A stretch of 8,248 bases of DNA from Alphaproteobacteria bacterium CG11_big_fil_rev_8_21_14_0_20_44_7 (GTDB lineage Bacteria; Pseudomonadota; Alphaproteobacteria; Rickettsiales; 21-14-0-20-44-7): contig PCXJ01000003.1 in assembly GCA_002787615.1 (NCBI GenBank), positions 4,204-12,451 on the forward strand. Direction: 5' to 3'. The notes under the pieces were generated by a model. That model was not told where the DNA came from. It did no database searches and was given only the letters and a program-made list of their open reading frames with translations. The translations under genes were made by a program, and so were the position numbers. This document shows, piece by piece, positions 5,771-8,248 of the stretch (within the stretch, counting starts at the first letter, position 1; each line of letters opens with the position of its first letter).

Positions 5771-6889
5771 TTATTTTCTGGCAATCTTCCCATATTCCTC
5801 AATTGCAAATCTGTCGGTCATTCCGGCGATATAATCAGCCACCACCTCGTCAACACCGTTTTGCGCGGCTTTTTTCTGCCATTCTGCGGGTAATTTTTTC
5901 GGGTGGGATTTGAAGAATGTGAACAGCTCAACAACCGTTTTCACCGCCGTATCTGTCATTTTATTCACGGTTTTATGACGATACATATTATCCATCAGCC
6001 ATGCTTTTGTCGCCTTTATATTCTCTGTCATTTCATCAGAAAATTTGGCCAATGGCGCACCGAGATTCCGCACATCATCGGGAGATTTTACTGCATTTTG
6101 CTCAATCCCTGCGGCTGTAGTTTCCAGCAAATCCTTGACCATTGCAGATATTACCCGACGCAATGATTCATGGATAATACGCGGCGTTTCCACCTTATAT
6201 TTAGACAGCATTTCAGCGAAAGTCCCGCCAACTAGCGGTAAATCCAGAATATCCTCAACGGCAAAAAGCCCAGCGCGCAAACCGTCATCAATATCATGGT
6301 TTACATAGGCAATATCATCCGAAAGCGAGGCAATCTGCGCTTCCAGCGATGGATATTTATCTAACTCTAAATCAAATTTCTTGTTAAATTCCGCAATATC
6401 CTTGGGTGGATTTGGGTTCGGCCCGTTATGTTTGGCGATTCCTTCCAGCGTTTCCCAACTCAAATTCAACCCATCAAAATCAGCATATTTTTCTTCTAAC
6501 TTAGTGAGGATTTTTAGCGTTTGCGCGTTATGGTCAAAATCGGCATAAACCCGCTTCAGCGCATCCTCTCCCGCATGCCCAAATGGCGTGTGCCCCAAAT
6601 CATGTGCCAGCGCAATTGCCTCGGCAAGCTCCTGATTCAAGCCCAGCGATTTGCACACAGAACGCGCAATTTGCGAAACCTCCAAACTATGTGTAAGCCG
6701 CGTGCGATAATGATCACCTTCATGGTTGACGAAAACTTGCGTCTTATATTCCAGACGGCGAAAAGCAGTGCTGTGGATGATTCTATCGCGGTCACGCTGG
6801 AATGCATCGCGCTCATAGGCGGATTCTTCCTGATATAATCTGCCGCGCGATTTCTTCGGGTCGCACGCTATACTTGATTTTGCACTCAT
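5771..6889 (-). CDS. dgt: Deoxyguanosinetriphosphate triphosphohydrolase-like protein (HD domain)
   Basis: Metal-dependent HD-domain enzyme of the dNTP triphosphohydrolase family; members hydrolyse dNTPs to deoxynucleosides and triphosphate and help set the dNTP pool. The 372-residue protein shows the early motif STAFRRLEYKTQVF (40-53). The metal ligands follow: His67 in RTRLTHSLEV (62-71), His96-Asp97 in AHDLGHTPFGH (95-105), and Asp191/192 in SDDIAYVNHDIDD (190-202). EGIAKHNGP (149-157) is also typical of the family. Substrate preference among dNTPs cannot be read from sequence. The start is the second of two nearby ATGs; the first is out of frame. Only 20 bp separate it from divergent erpA, so the two promoters must overlap. 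It is probably the first gene of the pnt operon. This dgt-erpA neighbourhood is familiar in alphaproteobacteria. Confidence 0.93.
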   Translation of the reverse strand: MSAKSSIACDPKKSRGRLYQEESAYERDAFQRDRDRIIHSTAFRRLEYKTQVFVNHEGDHYRTRLTHSLEVSQIARSVCKSLGLNQELAEAIALAHDLGHTPFGHAGEDALKRVYADFDHNAQTLKILTKLEEKYADFDGLNLSWETLEGIAKHNGPNPNPPKDIAEFNKKFDLELDKYPSLEAQIASLSDDIAYVNHDIDDGLRAGLFAVEDILDLPLVGGTFAEMLSKYKVETPRIIHESLRRVISAMVKDLLETTAAGIEQNAVKSPDDVRNLGAPLAKFSDEMTENIKATKAWLMDNMYRHKTVNKMTDTAVKTVVELFTFFKSHPKKLPAEWQKKAAQNGVDEVVADYIAGMTDRFAIEEYGKIARK

Positions 6890-6903
6890 AACTCATATAT
6901 AAT
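6874..6903 (+). promoter_or_regulatory. Promoter of erpA, probably giving a leaderless mRNA
   Basis: TTGATT (6874-6879, 4 of 6 to the -35 consensus), an 18-nt spacer and a perfect TATAAT (6898-6903). Transcription would begin about 6-7 nt after the -10 box, which is at the erpA ATG (6910). The AT-rich core 6895-6903 may also serve dgt on the other strand (for example TATATA read leftward), though that -35 is weak. The -35 box lies inside the dgt coding region. Confidence 0.6.
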
Positions 6904-6909
6904 GGAAAT

Positions 6910-7230
6910 ATGGAAAGAATACAAATCACAGATTCAGCAGCAGCACGGATTGCAGTTTTGCTGGAGGAAGAAAAAAAATCCGCAATGCGCATCACGGTGG
7001 ATGCTGGCGGCTGCAACGGCTTTCAATATAAATTTGATTTGGATGAAATTGCCGGAGATGATATTATTACTGAGAAAAACGGCATAAAAGTTGTCACAGA
7101 CCCAACCTCAATAGAGTTTCTCGGCGATGCCCAGCTTGATTTTATTGAGGAATTAGGCGGAAAATTCTTCAAAATCTCCAACCCGAATGCAAGCTCCTCC
7201 TGCGGTTGCGGCAGCAGCTTCGCGGTTTAA
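6910..7230 (+). CDS. erpA: Iron-sulfur cluster insertion protein, A-type carrier (ErpA/IscA/HesB)
   Basis: Small cytoplasmic carrier that accepts Fe-S clusters from the scaffold and delivers them to apo-proteins. The 106 residues are the usual length. The three cluster-ligand cysteines are present: Cys35 in DAGGCNGFQYKFDLD (31-45) and Cys98 and Cys100 in SSCGCGSSF (96-104). DFIEELGGKFFKISNPNA (77-94) is the conserved stretch before the CGC motif. The ATG at 6910 is chosen because it starts the conserved region; the earlier ATG at 6902 is out of frame. The only ribosome-binding-like sequence is GGAA at 6904-6907, and the -10 box suggests a leaderless transcript. Which A-type subgroup (ErpA, IscA or SufA) is inferred from the dgt neighbour and not from a diagnostic residue. 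Confidence 0.93.
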   Translation: MERIQITDSAAARIAVLLEEEKKSAMRITVDAGGCNGFQYKFDLDEIAGDDIITEKNGIKVVTDPTSIEFLGDAQLDFIEELGGKFFKISNPNASSSCGCGSSFAV

Positions 7231-7268
7231 TATCTCAAATAATTACGCAAATAAGTCAGAATTTCCCG

Positions 7269-7297
7269 TTGACAATATAGTTAATATTGGGTAATAA
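7269..7297 (+). promoter_or_regulatory. Promoter of the LRR-like gene with operator-like palindrome
   Basis: A perfect TTGACA (7269-7274) is followed by a 17-nt spacer and TAATAA (7292-7297, weak -10 match). The spacer region holds CAATAT-AGTTA-ATATTG (7273-7289), a 17-bp palindrome with 6-bp arms between the -35 and -10, a common position for a repressor site. The downstream gene begins 32 nt after the -10 box, leaving room for a normal leader. Confidence 0.5.
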
Positions 7298-7315
7298 AAG
7301 CGCTCAAAATTAAAT

Positions 7316-7320
7316 AGGAA
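7316..7320 (+). promoter_or_regulatory. Ribosome binding site of the LRR-like gene
   Basis: AGGAA, 8 nt before the ATG at 7329. With the TTGACA box upstream it supports the plus-strand reading over the equally long antisense frame. Confidence 0.65.
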
Positions 7321-7328
7321 CAACATTT

Positions 7329-8099
7329 ATGTACGATTCAGATACCTTATCAGATGCCGCGCAAGAAATAACCGATGGCGGCATTTTAGACTTAACCGCA
7401 GCAGAATTCCAATGCATTGGAGATGAAGGATTGGCGGAATTTCTTTCAGATTTATTCGAGGAATGCCCCGTTGAAATGTCTGAACTGATATTGCCGACAA
7501 GAACTGTTATTGATGATGATATTGCAGAAGCTATCACCAGACATAACAATATACGAATCCTTGATTTGGAAAATTGCCAACTGGGCTGCGTAGACACTCC
7601 GTTTTTTGAAATCATGCAATCTCTTAAGCTTGTCGATATCAATCTTTCAGGCGTGGATATTGATGAAGCCGAGATGGCAGCGTTGGAGACATTAATTGAC
7701 GATAACCCGAACATTCTCAACCTCGGTGAATCCGCAACTGTTGATGAAAACATCAAAGAAATTGTTGCCGATAATGCAGAATCAGCCTCCACATGGGCAA
7801 ATGATATCGTTGCAACGCTAAGAACCGCTGGCAGACTAAGAGAGGTAAAGGTCGATAAGATAGGGATGAAACTAAAACCTAAATTAAAAGATATTCTCAC
7901 GCAAAGGGAAGCCATTGAGCATATATTAAAAGAAAGCTTTCCCGCCCATGCAAAAAATGGAGAGCGCGTGCTGACTAGTCTAGAAGGCATTGCCACAAGT
8001 GATGAAAGGAAGTCAGTGACTGAAGGCGAATATAAAAGAGGCGGAGCAGTAGAAAGGCTCGACACCCCTTCTGCCAAGGCAGATTTCGGCATTTGCTAG
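7329..8099 (+). CDS. Unrecognised acidic protein with leucine-rich-repeat-like units
   Basis: I do not recognise this 256-residue protein. Residues about 25-150 show a repeating pattern of the ribonuclease-inhibitor LRR type, a short LxL strand followed by an acidic helix: SELILPTRTVIDDDIAEAIT (51-70), NIRILDLENCQLG (74-86) then FFEIMQSL (92-99), KLVDINLSGVDIDEAEMAAL (100-119), and NILNLGESATVDENIKEIV (128-146). The spacing is about 26-28 residues. GDEGLAEFLSDLFEE (31-45) may be a first helix. The N-terminal two thirds is strongly acidic; residues 165-240 are mixed and more basic. No signal peptide or membrane segment is seen, so it is probably cytoplasmic unless exported by a specialised secretion system. 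It has its own promoter-like sequence and ribosome binding site, and converges on rnc with a 6-bp gap. A scaffold, adaptor or host-interaction protein are all possible; function is unknown. Confidence 0.8.
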   Translation: MYDSDTLSDAAQEITDGGILDLTAAEFQCIGDEGLAEFLSDLFEECPVEMSELILPTRTVIDDDIAEAITRHNNIRILDLENCQLGCVDTPFFEIMQSLKLVDINLSGVDIDEAEMAALETLIDDNPNILNLGESATVDENIKEIVADNAESASTWANDIVATLRTAGRLREVKVDKIGMKLKPKLKDILTQREAIEHILKESFPAHAKNGERVLTSLEGIATSDERKSVTEGEYKRGGAVERLDTPSAKADFGIC

Positions 8100-8105
8100 C
8101 CTGAT

Positions 8106-8248
8106 TTAACCCAAGCTTTCCAGCAATTTTCCTGCCGCTTCCTGCTCGGCTGCGCGCTTTGAGCTTCCCTTTCCGGTGGCTGGGGCTTTGCCTTCCACAC
8201 TCACCTGCACCTCAAATTCCGGCGCGTGGGATGGGCCTTCCTGCGCGA
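8106..8248 (-). CDS. rnc: Ribonuclease III (partial, C-terminal 46 residues)
   Basis: The C-terminal double-stranded-RNA-binding domain of RNase III, which processes rRNA precursors and structured RNAs. The visible part begins EGPSHAPEFEVQVSVEGK, then GKGSSKRAAEQEAAGKLLE (25-43), the classic second half of the dsRBD with the G-x-G-x-S-K-R and A-E-Q-x-A-A signature, then a short end and a TAA stop. The catalytic RNase III domain lies beyond the right edge. It converges with the LRR-like gene with only 6 bp between stops and no obvious terminator, so transcripts from the two sides may overlap. A different dsRBD protein is possible but the wording is typical of Rnc. Confidence 0.92.
   Translation of the reverse strand, partial: AQEGPSHAPEFEVQVSVEGKAPATGKGSSKRAAEQEAAGKLLESLG

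Noticed and set aside
5737..5808. Longer pntAA start overlapping the dgt 3' end
   Set aside because: The family starts at MKVFIPKE; the 24 extra residues are mostly dgt sequence read in another frame.
8070..8083. TCTGCC-AA-GGCAGA hairpin near the end of the LRR-like gene as a terminator
   Set aside because: Only a 6-bp stem with a 2-nt loop and three T after it, and it lies before the stop codon; too weak to call.
7310..8092. A 260-residue open frame on the minus strand across the whole LRR-like gene
   Set aside because: It is rich in Ser and Leu, as expected for the mirror of an Asp/Glu-rich gene, has no recognisable motif or ribosome binding site, and the plus strand has a promoter-like sequence and AGGAA before its ATG.
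1..8248. CRISPR array, tRNA genes, insertion sequence, toxin-antitoxin or defence system
   Set aside because: No regularly spaced direct repeats, cloverleaf-like sequence, transposase or nuclease cassette was seen; nearly every base belongs to an identified gene.

Overview
The window looks like a chromosomal segment of an alphaproteobacterium with moderately AT-rich codon use. Three things point there. The proton-translocating transhydrogenase is split into three genes (pntAA, pntAB, pntB), as in Rhodospirillum and Rickettsia. A dGTPase-like gene sits divergent from an ErpA/HesB-type carrier. A short GC-rich palindrome is inserted in frame inside a DNA glycosylase gene, much as palindromic elements are in Rickettsia. 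The order is an inference; no rRNA or tRNA is present to fix the taxonomy.

Layout: almost everything up to about 6.9 kb reads on the minus strand. From upstream to downstream the minus-strand genes are dgt, pntAA, pntAB, pntB and a 3-methyladenine DNA glycosylase. A 117-bp intergenic spacer follows, mostly filled by palindromes. After it come coaC, coaB, purN and trpS; trpS runs off the left edge. At 6889/6910 there is a 20-bp divergent gap, and erpA is read rightward. Next, with its own promoter-like sequence, is an orphan gene for an acidic, leucine-rich-repeat-like protein. The 3' end of rnc (RNase III) enters convergently from the right edge. No gene-free stretch exceeds about 120 bp.

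Function: most of the genes are housekeeping. The pnt genes couple the proton gradient to NADPH formation and are chained by TAATG and ATGA overlaps. coaC and coaB carry out two consecutive steps of coenzyme A synthesis as separate, overlapping genes instead of the usual fused coaBC. purN (purine synthesis) and trpS (tRNA charging) follow in the same transcriptional direction. dgt and the glycosylase relate to nucleotide-pool and DNA maintenance. erpA delivers Fe-S clusters.

I do not see a defence system, mobile island or CRISPR array. The most unusual items are the two related palindromic elements (one intergenic, one translated), a PntAA with about 39 residues missing from its first domain, a probable leaderless erpA promoter, and the unrecognised LRR-like protein.
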